Shown here: in pieces, positions 1 to 9,497 of the stretch
How the letters are laid out: each line of letters starts with the position of its first letter
Position numbering within the stretch: position 1 is the first letter of the stretch
Source: Erysipelotrichaceae bacterium
Lineage (GTDB): Bacteria; Bacillota_I; Bacilli_A; RFN20; DUOF01
DNA: 64,000 nucleotides
Direction: 5' to 3'
Assembly (NCBI GenBank): GCA_015058985.1
Contig: SVBH01000001.1
Location: 124,001-188,000, forward strand
Notes under the pieces: generated by a model
Databases searched by the model: none
What the model saw: only the letters and a program-made list of their open reading frames with translations
What the model was told of the DNA's origin: nothing
Position numbers and translations under genes: made by a program

Positions 1-201
1 CTTGGAGGACGTTCATTAGAAGCAGGATTATGTAATGAAACAAGTTCTCTTGTCTCTTGTAGTTTAGGTAATCATAAAGATGAAAGAGGAATTAACTCGT
101 TAGTAATAGATATTCCTTCTTCTTTAGATGATGATTCCTTGAATAGATTAGTAGATAACATTTATAATGCTTTTATCAATAATTATTACAAAACAAATTA
201 A
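1..201 (+). CDS. C-terminal end of an unrecognised protein (5' partial)
   Basis: An open frame runs from the window edge for 66 codons to a TAA, followed at once by a strong terminator, so this is the 3' end of a real gene. The visible part includes ETSSLVSCSLGN and ends in an amphipathic stretch (DDDSLNRLVDNIYNAFI) that looks like a terminal helix. There is a faint resemblance to the end of a metallopeptidase or amidohydrolase domain, but too little is visible to name a family. The function stays open. Confidence 0.6.
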   Translation, partial: LGGRSLEAGLCNETSSLVSCSLGNHKDERGINSLVIDIPSSLDDDSLNRLVDNIYNAFINNYYKTN

Positions 202-203
202 AA

Positions 204-227
204 GTTAGATTGAATCTAACTTTTTTT
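204..227 (+). terminator. Rho-independent terminator
   Basis: GTTAGAT, loop TGA, ATCTAAC, then seven T. It lies 2 bases after the TAA of the partial gene at the window start. Confidence 0.85.
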
Positions 228-356
228 CTATTTATTTAAGTCTGTAAAATAATATTTACCTACGGTGTTGCCATCTAAATCATATGCAATTACAGAAATA
301 GCATTTCCTCCACTTCCATAATATTTATGTAAAGTAAATTCAACAAAGATCTTTTT
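228..356 (-). pseudogene. Orphan C-terminal gene remnant
   Basis: On the minus strand an open stretch of about 42 codons ends in TAG at 228-230. It reads like protein: it contains VEFTLHKYYGSGGNAISVIA, then YDLDGNTVGKYYFTDLNK, which has the look of the last beta-strands of an extracellular or Ig-like domain. It has no start codon. An in-frame TAA lies directly upstream at 357-359, and the terminator of the next minus-strand gene lies just beyond. I read it as the tail of a longer gene whose front was deleted. The parent family is unknown. Confidence 0.5.
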
Positions 357-365
357 TTATTCAAT

Positions 366-397
366 AAAAATAAGACTGCATATGCAGTCTTATTTTT
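366..397 (-). terminator. Terminator of the 390-1276 gene pair
   Basis: Long inverted repeat (AATAAGACTGCA facing TGCAGTCTTATT) flanked by A/T runs, at the 3' end of the minus-strand membrane gene. It includes that gene's stop codon. Confidence 0.8.
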
Positions 398-1031
398 GAA
401 TTGGCATTGATAAGTTATCTAGCTTTTTAGTAAACACTTCATCAGCAGCTTGTCTTGCTCTTTTCATCCTTGCCATAAAGATAAATGCTGATCTTAATAA
501 GCAACATATAAACGCTAAACAAGTAAGTGCGTATGCATAAGTTACTATTCCTCCAAAAGTCATTAAAGGTTCTGGTTTTTTCACAACATGAGGAAAAGCA
601 TTAGGAATCTTTAAACCAAAGAATTTTGCCTTTGGCCAACCACTAAATTTAATTTTCAAAGCATCCATAGCTTCTTTAGCAAACGCAAATGTTTTTTCTC
701 CTGCTTCTGGTTGTCTAATCCATATAGCATAAATTAAGAACAAAACAGATGCTATTGCAAAGGATCTTATAAACCATCTTGTACGATAATAAATTGATAT
801 TTTTTCTCTTTTAAATACATACTTTTTAAAATCTTTAGGATTTGTAATGACTTTATAATAACATAAATCATACATATAACCATCAACGGCACGACCATGT
901 TTTTTCATTAAAAATCTTACTAATTTAGCAATATATGCAATTATTACAAATAAAACAATAAATACTATTACAAGGGCTATAAGGAATCTTTTATCCTTTT
1001 CACTTAGTGAAATTAAAAAATTCAAATTCAT
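390..1031 (-). CDS. Membrane protein of unknown function, 213 aa
   Basis: I do not recognise a family. Three hydrophobic segments are visible, near residues 16-42, 88-106 and 158-186. Between the first and second is a basic stretch (KDFKKYVFKREK), and between the second and third a polar loop that contains GWPKAKFFGLKIP. The C-terminus is short and charged. Its ATG overlaps the stop codon of the upstream 81-aa membrane gene (TAATG), so the two are translationally coupled and probably work together in the membrane. Confidence 0.7.
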   Translation of the reverse strand: MNLNFLISLSEKDKRFLIALVIVFIVLFVIIAYIAKLVRFLMKKHGRAVDGYMYDLCYYKVITNPKDFKKYVFKREKISIYYRTRWFIRSFAIASVLFLIYAIWIRQPEAGEKTFAFAKEAMDALKIKFSGWPKAKFFGLKIPNAFPHVVKKPEPLMTFGGIVTYAYALTCLAFICCLLRSAFIFMARMKRARQAADEVFTKKLDNLSMPIQK

Positions 1032-1276
1032 TATAAAGTCCCTCCTTTTCCTGGAGGTAAAGCTTCAGCTTGTTGCTTTCTAACTTCCATTTCTTTTTCT
1101 AGGCTGTCTTTTGATTTTAAAGTTCTACCTGTAAAGAATAGTAATATATTCTTTACCTCGTAAACTAAAGTTACGATTAGAACAAATACTACATGCACAG
1201 CCCAAATTGCAAATAGTATCGGGGATATAATAGTATAGAAGACCCCTTGACCAAACATTCTAAGGAATTCTAACAT
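1031..1276 (-). CDS. Small membrane protein, 81 aa
   Basis: No known family. Residues 8-50 are almost entirely hydrophobic, enough for two membrane spans or a hairpin. A charged 30-residue tail rich in Lys, Glu and Gln follows (EKEMEVRKQQAEAL). An AGGGAG Shine-Dalgarno site precedes the ATG, and its stop overlaps the start of the 213-aa membrane protein, so this is the first gene of a two-gene operon. The tail could be a short coiled coil that binds the partner, which is inference. Confidence 0.65.
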   Translation of the reverse strand: MLEFLRMFGQGVFYTIISPILFAIWAVHVVFVLIVTLVYEVKNILLFFTGRTLKSKDSLEKEMEVRKQQAEALPPGKGGTL

Positions 1277-1320
1277 TAAACATCACTCCCTCCTTAATTA
1301 TATTTTATACTAAGATAAGT

Positions 1321-2172
1321 CTAATGTCTAAAAGATTTAATATAACTTGTTAAAAAAACTGGAATTGAGACAATCACTAACAGCATAGGATAATTTATTA
1401 AAGGTATAATATTCATCAATGGAAAGCAAACCACTATTAATATTATTCCTTGAATAATAAGAATTAGATTTAATTTTTGATTGTCGCTGTATCCTTCTAT
1501 TAATAAAGGAACCATAAACGCTAAACTTAATATGTTCGAAATGATTGCAATTGGTTTAAAGAAGAAAGAAAAAACAATTGCAAAAACCACAAAAAAAGGA
1601 AAACCAAAATGAAATATTTTGCTAAACTTTGTAAAAGGAGCAAACTCATAGCCAAGTTTCTTTAATTCGTTTTTCAAAGAGGTATGCACTGCAATTGCTT
1701 GACAAGCCGCAATAACTAAAGCAATAGTTGGTAAGACATTAGATAACTGCTTAGATGTCAAGTTAAATGTATCTTTAAACATATCTATTAAATCATATTC
1801 ACGATAGAACAATTTAATCGCTAATACTGATAAAACTAATGATATTAATTCAGTGAAAACTGTTACAACTATAGTAGTATCTTGATTGCATTTATTTTTT
1901 GCTAATATTCCATATACAACACCTACTACCATAGCAGGTAAAACATAAAGTAAAGTATTTATTGGATTAAATATCAAACACAATAATAAGGTGGATATGA
2001 CAAAAGCAAAAGTACCCTGATTTTCATTTTTCAAAACATAAACAGCACTTATTAAAGGCAAAAAGACAATAAGTAACAATTCAAATCCTAACAAATACTG
2101 ACTGATCACCGTGAAGATGACATGAATAGCAGCAAATAAACTTGCATTAGTAATAGACCTAATTTTATTCAT
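1321..2172 (-). CDS. YybS/DUF2232-like or ECF-S-like integral membrane protein
   Basis: A 283-residue protein with about eight hydrophobic segments and almost no soluble part. It begins MNKIRSITNASLFAAIHVIF, and the start NASLFAAI..V plus the overall size and spacing recall YybS/DUF2232 proteins, which have a fold related to substrate-binding S components of ECF vitamin transporters. No substrate-specific motif can be read and no ECF ATPase gene is nearby. An AAGGTGATG ribosome site supports the ATG. It stands alone, divergent from the Lys-rich protein gene. Confidence 0.6.
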   Translation of the reverse strand: MNKIRSITNASLFAAIHVIFTVISQYLLGFELLLIVFLPLISAVYVLKNENQGTFAFVISTLLLCLIFNPINTLLYVLPAMVVGVVYGILAKNKCNQDTTIVVTVFTELISLVLSVLAIKLFYREYDLIDMFKDTFNLTSKQLSNVLPTIALVIAACQAIAVHTSLKNELKKLGYEFAPFTKFSKIFHFGFPFFVVFAIVFSFFFKPIAIISNILSLAFMVPLLIEGYSDNQKLNLILIIQGIILIVVCFPLMNIIPLINYPMLLVIVSIPVFLTSYIKSFRH

Positions 2173-2237
2173 CTTTCATCACCTTCTTTATATAAGTATA
2201 ACCTATTTAAAAGGATATTAAAATAATTAAAGATATA

Positions 2238-2266
2238 TTGAAAAAAAAGGGCTTATATGCTATCAT
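2238..2266 (+). promoter_or_regulatory. Promoter of the Lys/Ala-rich protein gene
   Basis: TTGAAA (2238-2243), 17-base spacer, TATCAT (2261-2266). Transcription would start near 2273, which rules out the in-frame TTG at 2238 as a start codon and supports the ATG at 2298. Confidence 0.6.
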
Positions 2267-2297
2267 TTTCGTATGTAAAAAGAAGGGGGCAAAGAAT

Positions 2298-2645
2298 ATG
2301 TGTTTATTTAGAAGAAAGAAAAAAGTAGCAAATAAACCTGCTGAAGCACCTGTAGAAAAAGTGGTTGAAGTTAAAGCAGAAGAAAAAGTAGAAGAAAAAC
2401 CAGTAGAAGTTAAAAAAGCACCTGCTAAAAAACCAGCAACTAAGAAAACTACAACTAAAACTGCAGCAGCTAAAAAACCTGCTACTAAAACAGTTGCTGA
2501 AAAGAAACCTGTTGAAGCAGAAAAAAAACCTGCTGCTAAAAAAACTACAACAGTTAAGAAGACAGCAGCTAAATCTACAGCAGCTAAATCTACAGCAGCT
2601 AAAAAACCTGCTGCAAAGAAAACGACAACAAAAGCAGCTAAATAG
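2298..2645 (+). CDS. Lys/Ala/Thr-rich histone H1-like basic protein
   Basis: A 115-residue protein. The start is the ATG after a GGGGG-rich ribosome site at about 2284-2289. It opens with MCLFRRKKKV, passes through a Glu/Val/Lys-rich section (PVEKVVEVKAEEKVEEKPVE), then turns into repeats of KKPA, KKTTTK, AAKST and AAKKPA up to the end. This is the composition of bacterial histone H1-like tails that bind DNA or RNA through Lys/Ala/Pro repeats. There is no folded domain. Nucleoid or ribosome association is plausible from composition alone. A terminator follows directly. Confidence 0.75.
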   Translation: MCLFRRKKKVANKPAEAPVEKVVEVKAEEKVEEKPVEVKKAPAKKPATKKTTTKTAAAKKPATKTVAEKKPVEAEKKPAAKKTTTVKKTAAKSTAAKSTAAKKPAAKKTTTKAAK

Positions 2646-2665
2646 TTTTATATTTAGTTACACTT

Positions 2666-2692
2666 AGGTAGCGAAAGCTATCTATTTTTTTT
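2666..2692 (+). terminator. Terminator placed directly in front of pcrA
   Basis: AGGTAGC, loop GAAA, GCTATCT (one G-T pair), then A and eight T. The pcrA ribosome site begins within a few bases of the T-run, leaving no room for a separate pcrA promoter after it. pcrA must therefore depend on readthrough or on a promoter that overlaps this region. Confidence 0.75.
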
Positions 2693-2707
2693 GAAAGGAG
2701 TAAACAC

Positions 2708-4852
2708 ATGTTAAACGAGAAACAACACCTTGCCGTTTCTAGTGATAAAAAATATATTAGAATCATAGCAGGAGCAGGAAGTGGTAAAACCAAAGTATTA
2801 ACATCAAGAATTGTTTATTTAATACAACAAATTAATATTTATCCAAATAATATTCTTGCAATTACTTTTACTAACAAAGCTGCCCAAGAAATGAAAGAAA
2901 GAGTAGAAAAAGAATTAGGTATTAGGCCTACTTATATCTCAACATTTCATTCTTTTTGCGTACGAGTATTAAGAGAAGATATTGATGTTTTAGGCTATAG
3001 CAAAAACTTTACTATCTTAGATGAAGATGACCAAAAACAACTTGCCAAAGATTTAATCAAACAATCAAATTATAAACTTGAACCAAAAGAACTAGTAAGT
3101 TATATATCATATAATAAAAATGGCAATGTTTCTCCTTCCTTAGCTTATGATTTAGCTAACAAAATACCTGATCAAGAAAGAAAAGCTTTATTGTATAAAG
3201 AATATGAAAATAGATTGCAACAAACTAACTGTTTAGATTTTGATGACTTACTTTTAAAAGTAAATCAATTATTTGCATCTAGTCTTTCTATTCTAAATAA
3301 ATGGCAAAACAGATTTTCTCATATTCTTGTTGATGAATTTCAAGATACCAACGACGTTCAATATAGTTTAGTTAAATATCTTGTTGGAACTAAAAATAAT
3401 TTATTTGTTGTTGGAGACCCCGACCAAACCATTTATACTTGGCGAGGTGCTAATGTGAGTCTTATTTTAAACTTTGACAGAGATTTTAAAGATTCTTTAA
3501 CAGTCATCTTAGATAAAAACTATCGTTCTAGTCAAAATATACTTGATGCCTCAAATAGATTAATTGCTCATAATTTCAAAAGACTTCAAAAAAATATGTC
3601 TGCCCATAATGGTGCAGGAGAAGAAGTAACTACTATGAATTTCTTTAAAGCGGAGGAAGAAGCTAACTGGGTTGTTAGTAAAATCCAAGAATTAAAGATG
3701 AAAGGTGAAAGTTATAAAAACTTTGCTATCTTATATCGTGCTAACTATTTATCTAGACAACTTGAAATGTCTTTAATTAATTTCCATATTCCATATCGCA
3801 TTTATGGTGGTTTAAAATTCTTTGAAAGAAAAGAAATCAAAGATGCTCTAGCATATTTAAGACTTCTTGTTAATGAAGCTGATGACCTAGCTTTGCTTAG
3901 AATTATTAATAGTCCTAAACGAGGAATTGGAGATACTACTTTAGATAATATAAAAGAACATTGTTATAGCAACAATTTACCAATTTTCACTTTCTTAAAA
4001 AATGATCGTTCTTTGATAAGAGTTAATAAAGATAAAGTTAATACCGCTTTAGATATTTTCTTTAAAGCTATTGAAAAAGCTAAAAACATTACTAGCGATT
4101 TTCCTTTAATGTTAAAAACAGTTTTAGAAGATGTTGGCTATTATAATTTCTTAGAAGACGATGAAAATAAAGAAGAAAGAATTCAAAACATTGGAGAATT
4201 ATTAAATGGATTAATGACTTTCCAAAACAATAATCCCGAAAGTACTTTAGATGAATATTTACAACAAATAAGCTTATACTCTGGACAAGATGAAATTCAA
4301 GATGGTGAGTTTGTTAGTTTAATGACCGTTCATACCGCTAAAGGTCTAGAATTTGATAATGTCTTTATCTATGGATTTAATGAAGGGGTTTTCCCTAGTG
4401 CTAGAAGTATAGAAGAAAGTGCTGATGGCATTGAAGAAGAAAGAAGAATTGCATATGTTGCCATAACTAGGGCAAGAAAAAAACTATTTGTAACTTCAAA
4501 TAATGATTATAACTTTGCTTCTAGAATGAATGGTATGCCATCTCGTTTTATCAGTGAAATGGGTATTGCAAAAGTCTATGATTTAAAACCTAAAACGAAT
4601 AATACGATAACATATAAGCAACAATCTTCTTTTGTTCCTAAAAGAGAAAAGATTGTATCAAAGCCAATCAATAAAGTTCCTGAAAAAAATAGTATATCTT
4701 GGAAACTTACCGATAAAGTTTTACACGAAAAATTTGGTGAAGGTGTTATAATAAATATCGAAGATGGAATTATTTTAACCATTATCTTTAAAGATCCTAG
4801 TGTTGGTCAAAAAATACTAATGGGAAATCATCCTGCTTTATCTAAATTATAG
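2708..4852 (+). CDS. pcrA: ATP-dependent DNA helicase PcrA (UvrD/Rep family)
   Basis: A 3'-5' superfamily 1 helicase for replication, repair and removal of recombination filaments, 714 aa, normal for PcrA. Motifs in order: Walker A AGAGSGKT (21-28), TFTNKAAQEM (motif Ia), TFHSFC, DEFQDTN (209-215, motif II), GDPDQTIYTWRGA (motif III), LDKNYRS (motif IV), LMTVHTAKGLEF (motif V) and EEERRIAYVAITRARKKL (motif VI). A PcrA-type tail with a Tudor-like end (LHEKFGEGVII) closes the protein. A GAAAGGAG ribosome site supports the ATG. ligA follows after 9 bases; the pcrA-ligA pair is conserved in Bacilli. Confidence 0.96.
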   Translation: MLNEKQHLAVSSDKKYIRIIAGAGSGKTKVLTSRIVYLIQQINIYPNNILAITFTNKAAQEMKERVEKELGIRPTYISTFHSFCVRVLREDIDVLGYSKNFTILDEDDQKQLAKDLIKQSNYKLEPKELVSYISYNKNGNVSPSLAYDLANKIPDQERKALLYKEYENRLQQTNCLDFDDLLLKVNQLFASSLSILNKWQNRFSHILVDEFQDTNDVQYSLVKYLVGTKNNLFVVGDPDQTIYTWRGANVSLILNFDRDFKDSLTVILDKNYRSSQNILDASNRLIAHNFKRLQKNMSAHNGAGEEVTTMNFFKAEEEANWVVSKIQELKMKGESYKNFAILYRANYLSRQLEMSLINFHIPYRIYGGLKFFERKEIKDALAYLRLLVNEADDLALLRIINSPKRGIGDTTLDNIKEHCYSNNLPIFTFLKNDRSLIRVNKDKVNTALDIFFKAIEKAKNITSDFPLMLKTVLEDVGYYNFLEDDENKEERIQNIGELLNGLMTFQNNNPESTLDEYLQQISLYSGQDEIQDGEFVSLMTVHTAKGLEFDNVFIYGFNEGVFPSARSIEESADGIEEERRIAYVAITRARKKLFVTSNNDYNFASRMNGMPSRFISEMGIAKVYDLKPKTNNTITYKQQSSFVPKREKIVSKPINKVPEKNSISWKLTDKVLHEKFGEGVIINIEDGIILTIIFKDPSVGQKILMGNHPALSKL

Positions 4853-6873
<2,021 letters not shown>

Positions 6874-6997
6874 GACAAAAAAGCCACTTCCCTACCCTAC
6901 TAGCCAATCGATAGGGGAGTCGTCTTTTGTCGACAAATGAACTCAAAACTTGACTGGGAGGGTAATAGTACACTATTAAATAGAAGTGATGGATTTT

Positions 6998-7489
6998 ATG
7001 AAAAAGAGAAATATATTGCTTATATTATTCTTAGGATTTAGTCTTAGTTTATTTGGAGGATGTAAATTAGGAAATGATTTTAGATACGTTACAAAGGTAG
7101 CTGCAGAAACTTTCTACAATTGTTCTAGTCTTGAATGGGTAAATCTATGGGCTGTGGAAACTATAGGCGCTTACGCTTTTTATAATTGCTCAAAATTAGC
7201 ATATTCAGGATATGGATTTGTGAAATTCCACATTCCTACCACTGTAACTGCAATTGGTAACAATGCTTTTGAAGGTTGTACATCTCTGACTGAAATCTCA
7301 ATTCAATCATCAATTGTAGCAAATTTTACAACTAATGATAGTTACCTATTCAGATATGCTAATCTAATTAATATATTAAAAGAAATTACAATTGAAAGTA
7401 CTTCTTTCCTTGATGATAGCCAAGGTCATTTTTCAAGAAATATAACACATCCACAAAGTACATATGATGAATTACATAGAATAGAATAA
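6998..7489 (+). CDS. Small BspA-like leucine-rich-repeat lipoprotein, possibly a truncated relic
   Basis: A 163-residue protein from the ATG at 6998; upstream GTG/ATG codons at 6986 and 6989 are possible but have no better ribosome site. The N-terminus is a signal sequence (KKRNILLILFLGFSLSLFGGC), with Cys in a loose lipobox (FGGC), so a lipoprotein is likely. Then come two or three LRR_5/BspA-type units, recognisable from AAETFYNCSSLEWVNL, IGAYAFYNCSKL and IGNNAFEGCTSLTEISI. BspA surface proteins usually carry many more units, so this looks shortened. Cell-surface binding is the family role. The upstream 120 bases are unlike their surroundings. Confidence 0.65.
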   Translation: MKKRNILLILFLGFSLSLFGGCKLGNDFRYVTKVAAETFYNCSSLEWVNLWAVETIGAYAFYNCSKLAYSGYGFVKFHIPTTVTAIGNNAFEGCTSLTEISIQSSIVANFTTNDSYLFRYANLINILKEITIESTSFLDDSQGHFSRNITHPQSTYDELHRIE

Positions 7490-7497
7490 ATTTTATT

Positions 7498-7519
7498 AAC
7501 CCCCTTTATAGGGGTTTTT
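7498..7519 (+). terminator. Terminator after the BspA-like gene
   Basis: AACCCC, loop CTTTATA, GGGGTT, then T-run. Confidence 0.8.
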
Positions 7520-7554
7520 AAATTGTGCTTTTTCCACATCCCAATTCATATTTA

Positions 7555-7583
7555 TTGAAACAAACATAATATAAATATATTAT
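7555..7583 (+). promoter_or_regulatory. Promoter of the AAA+ ATPase gene
   Basis: TTGAAA (7555-7560), 17-base spacer, TATTAT (7578-7583). The same two hexamers at the same spacing precede the tRNA-Lys gene. Confidence 0.6.
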
Positions 7584-7605
7584 ATCTACACTTAGGAGTG
7601 ATAAT

Positions 7606-9132
7606 ATGAAGTACAATGAATTTGTAGTAAAAGCTTGTCCGGAACTAAAAGAAATAATGCATAAAGCTTCAATCTTAGAATATATACTTTCATCTGATGA
7701 ATGTAACATAAAAGAATTAAACATTGCTCAAATAGGTTCTGATATCACTAAATTAACTCCTAAAACAAGAAGACAATACGCTTTATTGCTAGCATATTTA
7801 GCTACTGATAATCCTATTTCTGCTGAATTAGAAAGCTATAATATCTCTTTAGACAAAGTAGCACAATTATCAGGTCTTAGCAGTGAATATTTGTTAAAAA
7901 AACCTGAAAATTGGAATTCTCTTATTGAAGAAAGCACTTTCAATACTGCATATAGTTATACATTTGATTATGATGATATGGTCAAAGATATATATCAAAT
8001 ATTTGACCTCACTTTAAATGATGATTACTCATTAGTTTATGATATCATCTACGAATTAGCAGAAGGAAATAATAATTTATTGGTAGCTTTGCAAGATAAA
8101 ATAACAGCTTCCCTTTTAAAAAACGATTATAGCAGTGATTCATTTTCATCATTTTATTCTGCACCTTTTTCTCTTGATAAGGTTGGACATTTTATTGATG
8201 GAAGCAAATACAAAATAGACCCCGCAATTAATAGAGAAGACGAAATAAAAGAAGTTGTATTGACCCTTTTATCTCCTGAAAAATCTGTAATCTTAACAGG
8301 TCCTGCTGGAGTAGGAAAGACTGCAATAGCAGAACAAATTGCTTATTTGATTGCTAATAAAAAGTTTCATAGAAGACTAGAAAATAAAAAGATTTTTTAT
8401 TTAGATGTAGCTTCTATAACTGCAGGATGTAAATATGTTGGAGAATTAGAAAAGAAAGTTACAAATATTGTTGATGAACTAAAAAAAGATCCTAATATTA
8501 TCGTATTTATCGATGAAATCCATACTATCATAGGAGCAGGAAGAGGAGAAGGAGGTTCAATGGATGTAAGTAACATTCTTAAAGGACCTATTTCTCGAGG
8601 AGAAATTAGAATTATTGGTGCTACAACTGACGAAGAATACAATCGTTACTTTGCGGGAAAAATCTATGACCCTAACTTACCTTTAAAAGATATGAATAGA
8701 AGTTTTGGAGGAGATAAAGCTTTCAAAGATCGTTTTGAAAGAGTGGCTGTAAAAGAACCTGATGTTGAAACAATGAGAAATATCATCCAACATCTATTAA
8801 AAAAATATTCAAAAGACTACGATTTACCAGTTGGTTTTATTGGAATGGAAACTAATGCTCTTACGATGTTTTTATCTACATTCACATCATCTCAGTATAG
8901 AAGCAGTGAAGCTCCTGCTAATCCTCGATTTATTTCTCACTTATTAGGAACAGCTTTTGCTAATGCACTTTATGAAGACCATGACAAACTATCACTATCT
9001 GATATTGCAATAGCACTATATAAGAGTGATTTAAAATTTGAAACAAAAGAAAAAAAATATCTTGCAAAACAATTGATAAATTTTGTGTTAGACTCAAAAA
9101 CTCAAGAAGAAATATATAATCCAAAAAAGTAG
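7606..9132 (+). CDS. Single-module ClpB/ClpA-like AAA+ ATPase with a unique N-terminal region
   Basis: A 508-residue protein. Residues 1-195 are mostly helical and match no domain I know; they replace the Clp-N domain. From about 195 there is one AAA+ module of the ClpA/B D1 type: Walker A GPAGVGKT (232-239), a substrate pore loop AGCKYVGELEKK with Tyr277, Walker B IIVFIDE (298-304), sensor GATTDEEYN, and an arginine-finger region DRFERVAV. There is no second AAA module and no ClpP-binding loop that I can see. A protein-remodelling motor is likely and its target unknown. A strong TTAGGAG ribosome site supports the ATG. Confidence 0.75.
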   Translation: MKYNEFVVKACPELKEIMHKASILEYILSSDECNIKELNIAQIGSDITKLTPKTRRQYALLLAYLATDNPISAELESYNISLDKVAQLSGLSSEYLLKKPENWNSLIEESTFNTAYSYTFDYDDMVKDIYQIFDLTLNDDYSLVYDIIYELAEGNNNLLVALQDKITASLLKNDYSSDSFSSFYSAPFSLDKVGHFIDGSKYKIDPAINREDEIKEVVLTLLSPEKSVILTGPAGVGKTAIAEQIAYLIANKKFHRRLENKKIFYLDVASITAGCKYVGELEKKVTNIVDELKKDPNIIVFIDEIHTIIGAGRGEGGSMDVSNILKGPISRGEIRIIGATTDEEYNRYFAGKIYDPNLPLKDMNRSFGGDKAFKDRFERVAVKEPDVETMRNIIQHLLKKYSKDYDLPVGFIGMETNALTMFLSTFTSSQYRSSEAPANPRFISHLLGTAFANALYEDHDKLSLSDIAIALYKSDLKFETKEKKYLAKQLINFVLDSKTQEEIYNPKK

Positions 9133-9157
9133 AATAGAGAAATCTCTATTCTTTTTT
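9131..9157 (+). terminator. Terminator after the AAA+ gene
   Basis: AGAATAGAGA facing TCTCTATTCT, then a T-run. The last T bases form the -35 box of the gatC promoter. Confidence 0.8.
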
Positions 9158-9183
9158 ACAACTAAGACAAAGTGTGATAAAAT
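9155..9183 (+). promoter_or_regulatory. Promoter of gatCAB
   Basis: TTTACA (9155-9160), 17-base spacer, TAAAAT (9178-9183) preceded by TGA, an extended -10. It lies upstream of the GTG start at 9207. Confidence 0.65.
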
Positions 9184-9206
9184 ACAAAATGTTTGGAGGA
9201 ATAATT

Positions 9207-9497
9207 GTGATAAGTATTGAAGAATTAAAAGATCTTGCAAATAGATTGAAGTTTGATATGAGTGAAGAAGAATATCAAACATTACAAAAAGAATTTGAAA
9301 TCATCTTAAAACAAATGGACTTAATTGGACAAATTGAAAATGTTGATACGGTAGAACCTATGACTTTTCCTTATCCTGTTTCAGCATCTTGGATAAGAGA
9401 AGATGTAGAGCAAGAAGGATTAGAAATTGAAGAATTAATGTCTAACATAAAAGATAGAATGGGTAACTTTATTAAAGTACCAAAGGTGGTGGGATAA
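9207..9497 (+). CDS. gatC: Asp/Glu-tRNA amidotransferase subunit C
   Basis: The 96-residue small subunit that holds GatA and GatB together in the enzyme that converts Glu-tRNA(Gln) (and often Asp-tRNA(Asn)) to the amide form. The GTG at 9207 is chosen because GGAGGA stands 6 bases before it and the promoter is just upstream. The typical pattern is visible: an N-terminal helix ISIEELKDLANRLKFDMSEEE, the turn VDTVEPM near residue 50, then a C-terminal belt (REDVEQEGLEIEELMSN). Its TAA overlaps the gatA ATG. Confidence 0.93.
   Translation: MISIEELKDLANRLKFDMSEEEYQTLQKEFEIILKQMDLIGQIENVDTVEPMTFPYPVSASWIREDVEQEGLEIEELMSNIKDRMGNFIKVPKVVG

Noticed and set aside
6874-6997. Riboswitch or insertion sequence end before the BspA-like gene
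   Set aside because: No known aptamer core or transposase is visible and the inverted repeats are only partial. It is kept as a finding, not as a named element.
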